NCBI GenBank assembly: GCA_029775855.1
Contig: JARVJZ010000005.1
Location: forward strand, 1 to 64,000
From: Nitrososphaeria archaeon
GTDB lineage: Archaea; Thermoproteota; Nitrososphaeria; Nitrososphaerales; JAAOZN01
Direction of reading: 5' to 3'
DNA length: 64,000 nucleotides
Part shown: positions 43,518-53,057 of the stretch, one piece after another
Numbering within the stretch: position 1 is the stretch's first letter
How the letters are laid out: every line of letters begins with the position of its first letter
The notes under the pieces: model-generated
What the model was told of the DNA's origin: nothing
What the model saw: the letters and a program-made list of their open reading frames with translations, nothing else
The model's database searches: none
Program-made: the position numbers and the translations under genes

Positions 43518-46500
43518 CTAATACTTTGATTTCCTATAAAAAGAGACTATAATAAAAATAAGTCCCACCACAGTTATGTAGTTAAGAAGAACAAATTCTC
43601 TACTATCTAATATAGATCTTGGTATCCACCATTCATTCCAACTACTCTTAGCCAAAGAAATTGCTTTATATTCTCCTTTAATCAATAGCTCAGAAAGAAC
43701 AACCATAGAGTCGTCTGCTCCATCAATTATAAAATTCACGGGACCGTCTATGTAGAAAGGAGTATCTACAGCATTAATGCCCAAAGTCCAGTCTACCTGA
43801 ACTCTTTCAAATTCAGAATGAGTAGTACTAGAAACATTCACACGCGTGGCAATTATTCTAAGGTCCTGCGAAGGCAAAAATTCAATTTTGATATCTCCTC
43901 TGCTAATGTTAAAATTCATAGTTTTTTCATCGTGTAATATGGTAAGTCTCGCATACCCTTTGTCAAATATTCGGATTACGAGTGTAAATCCTTCAGGAAA
44001 GGTGATCGTGGAATATCTTCCTGTGTTTTCCGAAACAATGTTTATTCTAGAAGAAGTAATGATAGGCGTTGCGTTTTCACTTAATTCAAGACTTAGTAAC
44101 TTAATGTTTCTGAGGATATCCTCAGACTGGTTATTCTCACTTAGTGGGAGTTCTAAGTTAACGGCAAACTTGCTCATTGAAGGAATAAAGAAAGACTTCG
44201 GCATTAGCGTAGCGTTTGTAATTGAATTTAACCCAAATAACAACACCCTATCTGTTCCTCGAAGTTCATCTCTATATGGTAATATGACCTCTGTCGGAAT
44301 AGCTGGTGATATTAATTCATAATATGTGTTTGAACTTCGCGTCTGAAGTAGGTAATTAAGATACGGATAAAGCTCAACAAAATAAATAGTTCCGTTATAA
44401 AATTTTCCAGCAAATATATGGGAAGAAACTGCATTCCCATCATTAGAATAATAACTTATCGTATTAGATCTATTATTTAGCGACAAGAATATCGGAAGTT
44501 TAAGAGTATGTAGTGGTATAATCTTACCGTTAACAATAATGCCGTTAGCTGTTGTAGTCTGGTTGATATGAATAGCAAGTTCTTTGGCGAAAAATTTATG
44601 ACCTGATGCACCTTCTCCGTTTAAAATAATTAATTTCCCACCTTCTTTAATCCATTCTAGGATATTATCCTGTATGTAAGGTGGCGGATAAGCTTCTGAA
44701 AAGTCGTAGGGGGTAAGTAGTACCTTAACTTTATTTGTCTTCAATTTACTTAGAAACTCAAAATCTTCAGAATAATATGTTGTATAATTTAGATTTTTGA
44801 GTGAAAGTGCTTTAATAATAAAGCTATATGTTCTCTCTCGCGCTATTAATGGTTCACTAGTTCTGCCAATTACTCTTCCGTTGATTATTTTGCCGTTATT
44901 ATTGTAGCCGCTCATGTCTAAGGCGTCTCCAGAGTTAAAGTTGATATCCAAAATTAAGTCGCTTCTGTCAACTTCATAACCAAGCGCTCTACTTTTAATC
45001 TCTTCTAATGATAAACTCCTCTTATAAATCCTTACATCATCAACTTGGCCATAGAATGGATAATTGTTTTTTCCGCGCATGCCAATTTGTAGACTACCTT
45101 CGCAAACTACTTTTCCTTTAAAAAAGGATTTAGCCACTTCTTGACCATTCACATAAAGTTTGCCAACTGTACCATTATAAGTCAGCGCTATATGAAGCCA
45201 TTCATATAGGGGAACCGGCGTTGTAGACCATAAAACATGCTCAACCCTGTCTTCTGTAATTAGATTAAAATATAATCGTCCGTCATTTTTTATGTAGAAA
45301 TGTGAACTTATAAGTGGGAAATTACCAAATTCAAGAATACATCTCCAATCATCTTCGTTTCCTTCTATCTTTATCCAAACTTCCCAAGTCATACTTGTTT
45401 TTGCTTCGTTCAAGATTTCAGAAGGTGGAATGGCTATGTAGCTATCTCTGCCATTGAGTGAGACCGCAAAATCTTCTGTTTCTAGTGTAGTGGAGTGTTG
45501 TGGCTTTAAAACCGCTAATATCGAATTCGCAGTAGGCGGAGAGCTTTGAGGTATCTCAAGCAGAATAATGCGTTTATTTTCTATTTTGATAGGTAGAATA
45601 TTCATAAGTTCTGATAGTAATCCAACATTGGCTGGTAACCCACCGTTTATTTGGTTCTTATCAAGTAACAAATATTTTACTTCTTTACCTAGACTTGAGT
45701 ATATATTACGTCTGATTGTATCGAAGAATAATTCAGGATTTATTGTCATAAAGGGTCTAGCTAAAGTAGGGAGATCAAAGCCCACAGACTCATGCTCTGC
45801 GAACTGATATATGAATGAGTTCCAAGGCCATGGGGCTAAGATAACTTCGGTATGTTTTGTAAGATTTCTTATCTGATCTATAATTTCCATGTCATTTCCA
45901 GAAAGTACTTGACCAAGTCTTACATCAGATCCGTACCTAACCGAATAATATTCAAAGTATGCGCGTGCAAAAAGTAAGGTTGAAGAGATGCCGCTAATAA
46001 ACATCATAATTATAAAGAGAAAAGCAATTACCCCATGCCTCATTGATTTGTTTTGCTTTAAAGCAAGTGTTCTAATCAATTTTAGCGGCAAGATAGGTGA
46101 TAATATTGCCAAACCAATATTAACATGCATAGTAATACGAGCATCAGGAATAGGGCTTTCCCAGATTGAGTATATAAAAAGAAGGTCGGAGACCACTGCT
46201 ATAATAATCGGAGAAATCGCTAAGATAACACCGATAATTAACGCATTATAAGATATAAATTTTCTCATAAATAAAACAGTAATTAAAGCAAGCAAGAATA
46301 TTGTCCCAAATCTGAGGGGATAAATATACCAGGGGGTCATATATGAGGCTGCGCTCAATGTAAATTTGTCAGCGACGTTATTCCAAACAATAAATGAAAG
46401 CATATACAGATAAATCGTTAGAACCGTAAGAGATAGACGTAGCACATTAGACCTAGAAAGAGAAGTAAAAGTTTTTAAATATTTACTAAAATTAAATTTA

Positions 46501-48005
46501 GTTCTGATAAATAATAATATACTGCAAAATCCTACTACAGCAGCTATCCCTATTAACATATGGAAGAACTTACCACCCGCATATATTTCAAAAAACAGCT
46601 TCGGAGATGGTAAAGTCGAATAGGACATAAGGAAGAAGACTAACACTAATAGTATAGCGACAACAAACGAAATAAGGATGTCCCACGGCTTAGATAAATA
46701 TTTATTATAGAAAATGTACACAAAGAGAACTATGACAAATAAAAGAACAATCTCACTAAAATGTATGTAGATGCCAAGAGTAACAAACGCTGCGATCATT
46801 AAGATTCTAAGCAATCTTGATTGAAAATCTCGAAGCACTAAATAAAATGTCAAAAGTAGAATAAAAAGACCGAACTGTTGCGGATGAAGCCAAAAAGACA
46901 ATCCATGTACACCAGTAAAAACATCACCTAAAGATTGTGTCTGGTAAGTTGCTTCGTAGATGGGTATTCCACGTGTGAGATTTAGATAAATTGCATATAA
47001 TCCTCCAAAACCTGAAAATAGAGAGAAAACTATAGTCGCAACTATAGACTCTTCATTCTTAAGTAATAGTTTACTTACTAGGTAAAAAGACAAGATCGGA
47101 AGAACTAGAAGAGGATATAAAGCCATATATGAATTAAGAGAAGGAAGTCCAGACGAAAACAAAAATAGACCTGTAAACATGTATAATGCAATATAATTCC
47201 ATACACGGGGGATTAAAATATGTGCATTAATAGTTCTTAGAGTTTCTCCATAATGCCGCCAATGGTCATATCCAGCAACGAACCTATCAGGAAAGTGCAT
47301 TAGGAAAAACACCACAATATAGAATAAAACCAACGCACACATTATAACTAATGTGATTAGATCAGTTAATCTGAAGTTAGAATGACTTAAGGTTTCACGT
47401 CTATGATTCTTTATAAATCGGCAAAATACAGCCACAAACAGAGATAAATTTAAAATCAAAAGGTAGTAATAACTGTTTGTAAAATTACCTTGCATTAGTC
47501 CGATAAATCCTAGAAGTGTAGCCAGAAAGAGACTTAAACCAACAGATAGAATACCTTTCTCAAGGCGCGATAACTTATCATTCCTAGATACAAGAGTTAA
47601 TATGCCATAACCCGGATAAACGAAAACTACAAGAAAAGCTCCACACGCTTTAACCCAATTAAGTATCGGTATATCAGCCCAATTAATGAATGACTGTGTA
47701 GATATCGATGGTACTATTAACAAGACAACCATAAATATTGGCCATGTTAGTAACGAGACGTAATATATTCTACTGGAAATTCTCAATTCTGTAGAATTTT
47801 CAAACATGACTAGATAAAATAGAAAGTAAACAATGATAAATATCAAAAAGAAAGTAAGGATAAAAGGCATACTAAAAATATAGTATGTAGGCAATCCTGT
47901 AGTAAGTAACCAAAATGACACAAAACTAACTATAACAGAAGCTAAGCTAACCAAGAAAATGTTGAATAGTTTCTTAAAATTAGATATTTCGTTGTCTTTG
48001 GTCAT
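43518..48005 (-). CDS. Giant membrane protein with LamG domain (about 1,495 residues)
   Basis: From the ATG at 48005 (a TTG at 48020 is also possible) the protein has an N-terminal half of about a dozen or more membrane helices reaching residue ~680. Between helices there is a loop with HFPDRFVAGYDHWRHYGETLRTI, the acidic His-rich type found in GT-C oligosaccharyltransferase-like proteins. Residues about 845-1025 form a LamG/concanavalin-like beta-sandwich (SYIAIPPSEI, WLHIALTYNGTVGKLYVNGQEV, QVDDVRIYKRSLSLEEI). Beta-rich extracytoplasmic segments and one last membrane helix near the C-terminus follow. It probably acts on surface glycans; no catalytic motif is certain. Confidence 0.75.
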   Translation of the reverse strand: MTKDNEISNFKKLFNIFLVSLASVIVSFVSFWLLTTGLPTYYIFSMPFILTFFLIFIIVYFLFYLVMFENSTELRISSRIYYVSLLTWPIFMVVLLIVPSISTQSFINWADIPILNWVKACGAFLVVFVYPGYGILTLVSRNDKLSRLEKGILSVGLSLFLATLLGFIGLMQGNFTNSYYYLLILNLSLFVAVFCRFIKNHRRETLSHSNFRLTDLITLVIMCALVLFYIVVFFLMHFPDRFVAGYDHWRHYGETLRTINAHILIPRVWNYIALYMFTGLFLFSSGLPSLNSYMALYPLLVLPILSFYLVSKLLLKNEESIVATIVFSLFSGFGGLYAIYLNLTRGIPIYEATYQTQSLGDVFTGVHGLSFWLHPQQFGLFILLLTFYLVLRDFQSRLLRILMIAAFVTLGIYIHFSEIVLLFVIVLFVYIFYNKYLSKPWDILISFVVAILLVLVFFLMSYSTLPSPKLFFEIYAGGKFFHMLIGIAAVVGFCSILLFIRTKFNFSKYLKTFTSLSRSNVLRLSLTVLTIYLYMLSFIVWNNVADKFTLSAASYMTPWYIYPLRFGTIFLLALITVLFMRKFISYNALIIGVILAISPIIIAVVSDLLFIYSIWESPIPDARITMHVNIGLAILSPILPLKLIRTLALKQNKSMRHGVIAFLFIIMMFISGISSTLLFARAYFEYYSVRYGSDVRLGQVLSGNDMEIIDQIRNLTKHTEVILAPWPWNSFIYQFAEHESVGFDLPTLARPFMTINPELFFDTIRRNIYSSLGKEVKYLLLDKNQINGGLPANVGLLSELMNILPIKIENKRIILLEIPQSSPPTANSILAVLKPQHSTTLETEDFAVSLNGRDSYIAIPPSEILNEAKTSMTWEVWIKIEGNEDDWRCILEFGNFPLISSHFYIKNDGRLYFNLITEDRVEHVLWSTTPVPLYEWLHIALTYNGTVGKLYVNGQEVAKSFFKGKVVCEGSLQIGMRGKNNYPFYGQVDDVRIYKRSLSLEEIKSRALGYEVDRSDLILDINFNSGDALDMSGYNNNGKIINGRVIGRTSEPLIARERTYSFIIKALSLKNLNYTTYYSEDFEFLSKLKTNKVKVLLTPYDFSEAYPPPYIQDNILEWIKEGGKLIILNGEGASGHKFFAKELAIHINQTTTANGIIVNGKIIPLHTLKLPIFLSLNNRSNTISYYSNDGNAVSSHIFAGKFYNGTIYFVELYPYLNYLLQTRSSNTYYELISPAIPTEVILPYRDELRGTDRVLLFGLNSITNATLMPKSFFIPSMSKFAVNLELPLSENNQSEDILRNIKLLSLELSENATPIITSSRINIVSENTGRYSTITFPEGFTLVIRIFDKGYARLTILHDEKTMNFNISRGDIKIEFLPSQDLRIIATRVNVSSTTHSEFERVQVDWTLGINAVDTPFYIDGPVNFIIDGADDSMVVLSELLIKGEYKAISLAKSSWNEWWIPRSILDSREFVLLNYITVVGLIFIIVSFYRKSKY

Positions 48006-48048
48006 TTCTACCAAGAGCAAGATGGCCTAATTAGTAATCATTTAATTT

Positions 48049-48684
48049 CTATGAGATAGTTGCTTTCAATAATGTGACGTATCCAAAAAATGGTATGTGC
48101 AAAAGGTTTAGAGATTTGCTGGTAATATAGGTGGCAACATAAACATTTTTAAAATATTTTCTGAAAATACTATACCATTTGATAGGGCTGAATACGGATT
48201 GATGTGTAGGATCGCGGTCCCTTAAATTCAATGGACTCCAAGGGTTGTTTGTAGCAACGAGAACAACACCACACCTCTTCAAAGATTTTTTTACATTATT
48301 AATAACGGATTCCGGGTCTTTAAAGTGTTCAATTGTATTAATGAGGGTTACTAAATCGAAGAAATGCAGGGGGAGTGTTTCTTTCTCGACATTTAATACG
48401 AAACAACGAGACCAGTTATGAAGGGTATTAGCTGTCCTAACCGCGTATTCTGAGACATCGCAACCATAAGCATCATATCCTTGTTCCGCTAATATTTCAA
48501 CTCCATATCCGTATGCGCATCCAACATCAAGTGCCTTCTTATTCTTTCCGCCTTTTAATCTAAATTTTCTTAGAACACCTCTGTAGAAATGTCGAACTAT
48601 ATTGGCTCTAGTATAGTATCCTCCTTCATATACACCTAACTTTCCTTCAAAGTAACTCTGATCGAAAGACCCTCTTCCAGACAT
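48049..48684 (-). CDS. SAM-dependent methyltransferase (class I)
   Basis: A 211-residue methyltransferase with motif I ALDVGCAYGYGVEILAEQGY, then VTLINTIEHFKDPESV (motif IV region with the IEHF segment) and GVVLVATNNPWSP. These features match the methyltransferase type 11/23 group. It is 12 bases after another methyltransferase gene and 29 bases before the giant membrane protein gene. Confidence 0.87.
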   Translation of the reverse strand: MSGRGSFDQSYFEGKLGVYEGGYYTRANIVRHFYRGVLRKFRLKGGKNKKALDVGCAYGYGVEILAEQGYDAYGCDVSEYAVRTANTLHNWSRCFVLNVEKETLPLHFFDLVTLINTIEHFKDPESVINNVKKSLKRCGVVLVATNNPWSPLNLRDRDPTHQSVFSPIKWYSIFRKYFKNVYVATYITSKSLNLLHIPFFGYVTLLKATIS

Positions 48685-48696
48685 TATATCAAGTCC

Positions 48697-49383
48697 CTAC
48701 TTCTTTATAGAAAGAACACAGTAGCCAGTCGTGTAGTCCCTCTTAACGTCTAGTAAGTCGAAAAATCGAAAGAGTTTTGTGATTAAGATAAGGAGCACGT
48801 ATAAGATGAAAAGCAATGAATATTTGATCCAACGATTTCCTCTACCCCGTACTATGTAGTAAGGAGCATGCCTCATGGTTTCTCCTATCACACAGAAGAT
48901 TCCACCATTTTTCTCAAGTTCAAGTATTTCAAAACAATATTTCTCAAGATACAATCTTAAGCCTCTCTCAGTCCACCTATAGTAGTCGGCTTGAGCATGA
49001 ACACCAAACAAAAAAGGAACAGTCAAAATAAAGTAGCCTCCACCTCGTAAAACATGCCTAATTTCTGTCAGCGCTTTGCTTGTATCTGGTACGTGCTCTA
49101 ATGTTTCAATACATAAAACTGCGTCTGTGCTCTCACAGCGTATGGGTAAGTTGCATATATCCCCTATCAAGTCTGGCTTGCGCCGTTTATCAATATCAAT
49201 ACGTACAAAAGAGTTACATTGGAAAAGACTTCTATAAGGAGACTCCCCACTTCCAACATCTAATATCACCTTTCTAAAACCAATTACAGAACTAAAGTGT
49301 CTCAAGTGTTTCAACAAGTGTACATAATGTAAGCTTGATGCATTCATTACTTTTCTAAAAACTCCTTCTAACTTTGCATACAT
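48697..49383 (-). CDS. SAM-dependent methyltransferase (class I)
   Basis: A 228-residue protein with VILDVGSGESPYRSLF as motif I, FVRIDIDKRRKPDLIGDI as motif II, and VLCIETLEHVPDTSKAL as motif IV. A hydrophobic helix near 195-213 suggests membrane association. The ATG shares one base with the stop of the upstream glycosyltransferase (TAATG), a translational-coupling junction. Confidence 0.87.
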   Translation of the reverse strand: MYAKLEGVFRKVMNASSLHYVHLLKHLRHFSSVIGFRKVILDVGSGESPYRSLFQCNSFVRIDIDKRRKPDLIGDICNLPIRCESTDAVLCIETLEHVPDTSKALTEIRHVLRGGGYFILTVPFLFGVHAQADYYRWTERGLRLYLEKYCFEILELEKNGGIFCVIGETMRHAPYYIVRGRGNRWIKYSLLFILYVLLILITKLFRFFDLLDVKRDYTTGYCVLSIKK

Positions 49384-50591
49384 TAACTCTTACATCTCCG
49401 TAGATCGTTAAACTTCATCTGTTGTTGCAGCATCTCACAATAAACACTTAATATTTTCTCCCCTAAGCTTTCAAAATCTAACTTTAACTCTTTTATTAGC
49501 TTTACGCACTCCTCTCTAACTACTTCTGCATTTACATTTAGCATATCTATAATAGCTTCAGCGAATTTTTTTTCGTCTTCTTCGACGATCCTCCCAACAT
49601 ACTTATTCCTAATTATCATTTTAACGTCGCCGACATCCGTGGAGACAACAGGAACCCCACACGCTAACGCTTCTCTTACTACTGTAGGTGAACCCTCGGT
49701 TAAAGAGCAAAGCGCCATAACATCAGCACAGTTAAGTATTTCGGGAATTTCGTCATATCTTCTTTCGCCAAGAAATATTATTTCTTCTCCTATGTTAAGA
49801 TTCTTTGCAAGCTTCTGCAAATGTTTAATGTAAGAAGGTGATCCTCTTCCCACAATTACCAACTTTGCATTTGGAAGTTTGCCCTTTACCAAAGCAAAAG
49901 ACCTTATCAAAAACTCCAAGTTTTTTATCTTCTCAACTCTGCCTACAAAGATTACCAATTTACTTTCCTGATTTATTCTATATTTTCTACGCAAGAGCAC
50001 TTTGTTCATAGGTTTAAACAATTCTGTGGGAACAGCTGATGTTGGCATAACTTCTGTCTTATACTTTATTTGAGGGTAAATAGCAGCATAATAATCTACA
50101 GTGCTCTTAGCTGCTAAAAACTTATTAATATGCCGAAGAACGAACTTCATGAACTCAACCAAAAATGGTCGTGCTACTCTAAATAACAAAGGGTGTTTTG
50201 TTTGAAAAGTTTTGAGCTGCGCGTCTAACGTCACTACCTTAAGGTTTCTTGGATAGTAGATAATAAACGGAATCAAGTATTCAAGACGGCAAGTGTGTAT
50301 TATAGTACTCTTAGGCAGCTTAAGAAAAGGTGCTCTCAGAAGTAGCCCCATAAAGTATACTTGCCAGGAACATGAACTAGCAAAACCATCAATCGGGACA
50401 AAAGTAAAAACGTACGGCTTCTTATGTTTACCGTAAGATGCGCCCACTAATGTTGTAGTGTAACCATGCTTCACCAAATAATTGAGTAAGTTCAAGGTAT
50501 ATCTTACTGCCCCACCTTGCACAGAAAAAGATGGATCGATAGGGTGTGCTAAACACACACTTATAGAAGCCGAAACTATTTCTTTAATCAA
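49383..50591 (-). CDS. Family 4 (GT-B) glycosyltransferase
   Basis: A 402-residue glycosyltransferase. The N-terminal acceptor domain contains GGAVRYTLNLLNYLVKHGY. The C-terminal donor domain has KLVIFVGRVEKIKNLEFLI and the E(x7)E motif SLTEGSPTVVREALACGVPVVSTDVG. The start is TTG at 50591 with little spacing to the preceding gene. It transfers a sugar retaining the anomeric configuration; the acceptor is unknown. Confidence 0.9.
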   Translation of the reverse strand: MIKEIVSASISVCLAHPIDPSFSVQGGAVRYTLNLLNYLVKHGYTTTLVGASYGKHKKPYVFTFVPIDGFASSCSWQVYFMGLLLRAPFLKLPKSTIIHTCRLEYLIPFIIYYPRNLKVVTLDAQLKTFQTKHPLLFRVARPFLVEFMKFVLRHINKFLAAKSTVDYYAAIYPQIKYKTEVMPTSAVPTELFKPMNKVLLRRKYRINQESKLVIFVGRVEKIKNLEFLIRSFALVKGKLPNAKLVIVGRGSPSYIKHLQKLAKNLNIGEEIIFLGERRYDEIPEILNCADVMALCSLTEGSPTVVREALACGVPVVSTDVGDVKMIIRNKYVGRIVEEDEKKFAEAIIDMLNVNAEVVREECVKLIKELKLDFESLGEKILSVYCEMLQQQMKFNDLRRCKS

Positions 50592-50592
50592 A

Positions 50593-51219
50593 TCAAGAAT
50601 TGTTAAGCTTAAGCGCTCTTCGATAAATGATTATGGGGCGCTCATCTAACTTTTCTATACATTGAAAATCATCACAAGTATAAATATCGAGAGGAATTCT
50701 CCTTAGTAGGGCTCTAACTCTCTCAAGGAAGGCAAAAGTACACGCTCTAACACCGTTAACAAAACCTTTAAGCCTAATTATTCGAATATCAAGATCCGAC
50801 CGTTCTGTCAATACGCCACGTGACAAGCTGCCCAAAACTAAAATGGCATCTATACTATTCTCGTTTTTAGCTCTTCTACTAAGGTCTTCTAAATACTCTA
50901 CAAAACAACTTAAACTAGTCCTAGAGAAACCCAAGTTCTTTAGTAATACATACAGGTGTCCATTAAAGAGCCAGTGTAAAGTATGCGATATTGCTAATGT
51001 ACAAAAGACAGCCGAAACTGGATTCATTAAGAGCGATAGCAGAAAGAAAAAGGGCAAAAAGAAAATAAGGTCCAGAAACAAAAAAATTATTTTCTCACTT
51101 CTTTCCATGTATAAAAAACCGTGAAAACACCAATTAGTAAAGATTATTATAGTAAATTTCACTAAACGGGGCAACTTCTTACTGTAGAGTATCTTTCTGT
51201 GGAAACTATTTGGTTTCAT
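50593..51219 (-). CDS. Membrane-anchored nucleotidyltransferase-fold protein
   Basis: A 208-residue protein. Two membrane helices (about residues 44-66 and 69-88) precede a minimal nucleotidyltransferase domain with LVLGSLSRGVLTERSDLDIR (Gly130-Ser131, Asp142, Asp144) and a third acidic position near Asp178 (IPLDIY). That is the full Pol beta-type catalytic set. The ATG at 51219 is chosen over the GTG at 51231 because it forms a TAATG junction with the stop of the GT-kinase fusion gene. The family adds nucleotides to proteins, RNA or small molecules; a surface-glycan tailoring role here is inference. Confidence 0.78.
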   Translation of the reverse strand: MKPNSFHRKILYSKKLPRLVKFTIIIFTNWCFHGFLYMERSEKIIFLFLDLIFFLPFFFLLSLLMNPVSAVFCTLAISHTLHWLFNGHLYVLLKNLGFSRTSLSCFVEYLEDLSRRAKNENSIDAILVLGSLSRGVLTERSDLDIRIIRLKGFVNGVRACTFAFLERVRALLRRIPLDIYTCDDFQCIEKLDERPIIIYRRALKLNNS

Positions 51220-53057
51220 TAAACATTGCACAAGATTCCCACAATAGTAGAATGCACGCTAACAACATCTCCTTCGGCATTTACCACATTTGGTCTAAGA
51301 ATTTTCGAAAGTTCGTCATAAAATCTTACTTTAAGTTCTAAATCCTTATCGTAGTAAACATCAATCCGCCTAGTTTTCAAAACCTGAGGTCTGGCAGTTA
51401 ACATAACAATTGCAGCTTTGTTCGCCACTCTTAACAGAAGCTTGCCAACGAATGAATGTAATAAATTTGGGTTTCTTGTTGACACCATAAGGTCAACTAA
51501 AGTGTCATATGGCGACCTATCGCATATAACGTATTTACCACGCCACAACCTCAGATAGATTTTAGTGAAAACAGAAAATAAAGTATCAAATACTACTGTA
51601 TAGCTGTATATCAAAGCTACTGGCTTGATTCTGTTAAAGTAGTGATATGCCAATCTTTTTCTATTACCTAGTCGCTCAATTCTAGTTAGAAATAAAAGTC
51701 TAGCTAAAGCTAGAATCATAAGTGACAATTTGTGGTTCCAGCGCATCCAAACATACTCAGCTGGGATACCATTATTTCTCAAAACCTTAACAAGTATCTT
51801 TGCTTGGGTAGTTTTGCCCACCCCATCTGGACCTATTATAAATATTAGTGATGGAATGTTATTTCTCAGTCTATTAATGGTCATCTGCACTAGTCCCACA
51901 AAAGCATCACAGATTTTGTTCCATCGAGGATAGTATTGGCTCATGTAATTCCTTGCACTATAACCGAGTTTCTTTGCCAATTCAGTGTTGGTAAGTAGTG
52001 CTATCAGAGAATTTCGTAATGCAATATAGTCATTGCTTTTAACGATTAACCCACGAGCATCAAGTAATTCCGGAATACCATTTAGATCCGTAGATATAAT
52101 GGGCTTTCCTAACAACATAGCCTCAAGTATCGTTATCGGAACATCAGAGATAACAAGTTTAAAAGGAAGACAAACGACATCTGCAGCCCTAACATATTTC
52201 CGTATTTCATTTGACGCAAGAAAATGCGTTATTATTCTTACCCGGTCATTTGCTTCAGTCTTGCTTATGATGTTTTTAAGATAAGCTATCTCTTTCGCTG
52301 ATGCTTTGTCTTCAACTCTCGCTAAAAGAATTAACTTAGAAAAAAAATTCTTACTCACATCTACAAAAGCTTTAATCAGTATGTCTGTACCCCGTAAAGT
52401 TAAAGGTGGCCCAAAATACAAGATTACAGATGCATCCTCAGGACTAATATCCTTTCTGATCTTATTAACCTCATTATCTTCTGGTAATTGTAAATCAGAC
52501 TCGCTAATTCCCTGCGGTATAACTTTTATTCTTGCAGAATGAACACCATAGTCAACTAACTTTCTTTTATTGGCTTCGCTTAAGACTACTATGTGGTCAA
52601 AAGAGTTTAATCTTCTCCTGATCAAAGAAGGCGGAATGATTGCACCTATGAAATGTATAAATAAATATCTAAAATGCCTTATCATCTCAATTAAGCCGGG
52701 TTTGAATACATCCTTCAGATCATAAATAGGGCTTGTAAGAACGCAGATAGCTGGCAAGCCTAATTTGAGTTTTGGCTTCAATAGACTGGCTACCCCCAAC
52801 ACAACAATAGCAACATCTGGTTTAATCGTCTTTAACTTTTCTAGGGCTTCTTTTGACCAACCGAACCATGAGCTTAACCTCTTTACTGAGTATACTGTTA
52901 AACCTTCAAATGTATTGGTTTCAAACTTGCTATTTGAAAGTATTATTAGCTCAAGACCTCTTTGGGCAATACCTTTACCAAGTTCGTAGATGAATCGCCA
53001 AGGTTGTTTGTTAATATTCTCCTTTTTGAAATCAAAACAGATTATACAGATCTTCAA
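51219..53057 (-). CDS. Glycosyltransferase family 4 fused to a thymidylate kinase-like domain
   Basis: A 612-residue fusion. Residues 1-395 form a GT-B glycosyltransferase with SVILYFGPPLTLRGTDILI and the donor-site region around FKLVISDVPITILEAMLLGKPIIS. Residues 400-612 form a P-loop kinase of the dTMP kinase class: Walker A GPDGVGKTT at 409-417, the DR-x-P-like CDRSPYDT near 508-515, and a C-terminal Arg-rich LID-like segment (KTRRIDVYYDKD). The start is TTG. Kinase domains of this class can phosphorylate nucleotides or sugars. The two activities may act in sequence in nucleotide-sugar use. Confidence 0.88.
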   Translation of the reverse strand: MKICIICFDFKKENINKQPWRFIYELGKGIAQRGLELIILSNSKFETNTFEGLTVYSVKRLSSWFGWSKEALEKLKTIKPDVAIVVLGVASLLKPKLKLGLPAICVLTSPIYDLKDVFKPGLIEMIRHFRYLFIHFIGAIIPPSLIRRRLNSFDHIVVLSEANKRKLVDYGVHSARIKVIPQGISESDLQLPEDNEVNKIRKDISPEDASVILYFGPPLTLRGTDILIKAFVDVSKNFFSKLILLARVEDKASAKEIAYLKNIISKTEANDRVRIITHFLASNEIRKYVRAADVVCLPFKLVISDVPITILEAMLLGKPIISTDLNGIPELLDARGLIVKSNDYIALRNSLIALLTNTELAKKLGYSARNYMSQYYPRWNKICDAFVGLVQMTINRLRNNIPSLIFIIGPDGVGKTTQAKILVKVLRNNGIPAEYVWMRWNHKLSLMILALARLLFLTRIERLGNRKRLAYHYFNRIKPVALIYSYTVVFDTLFSVFTKIYLRLWRGKYVICDRSPYDTLVDLMVSTRNPNLLHSFVGKLLLRVANKAAIVMLTARPQVLKTRRIDVYYDKDLELKVRFYDELSKILRPNVVNAEGDVVSVHSTIVGILCNV

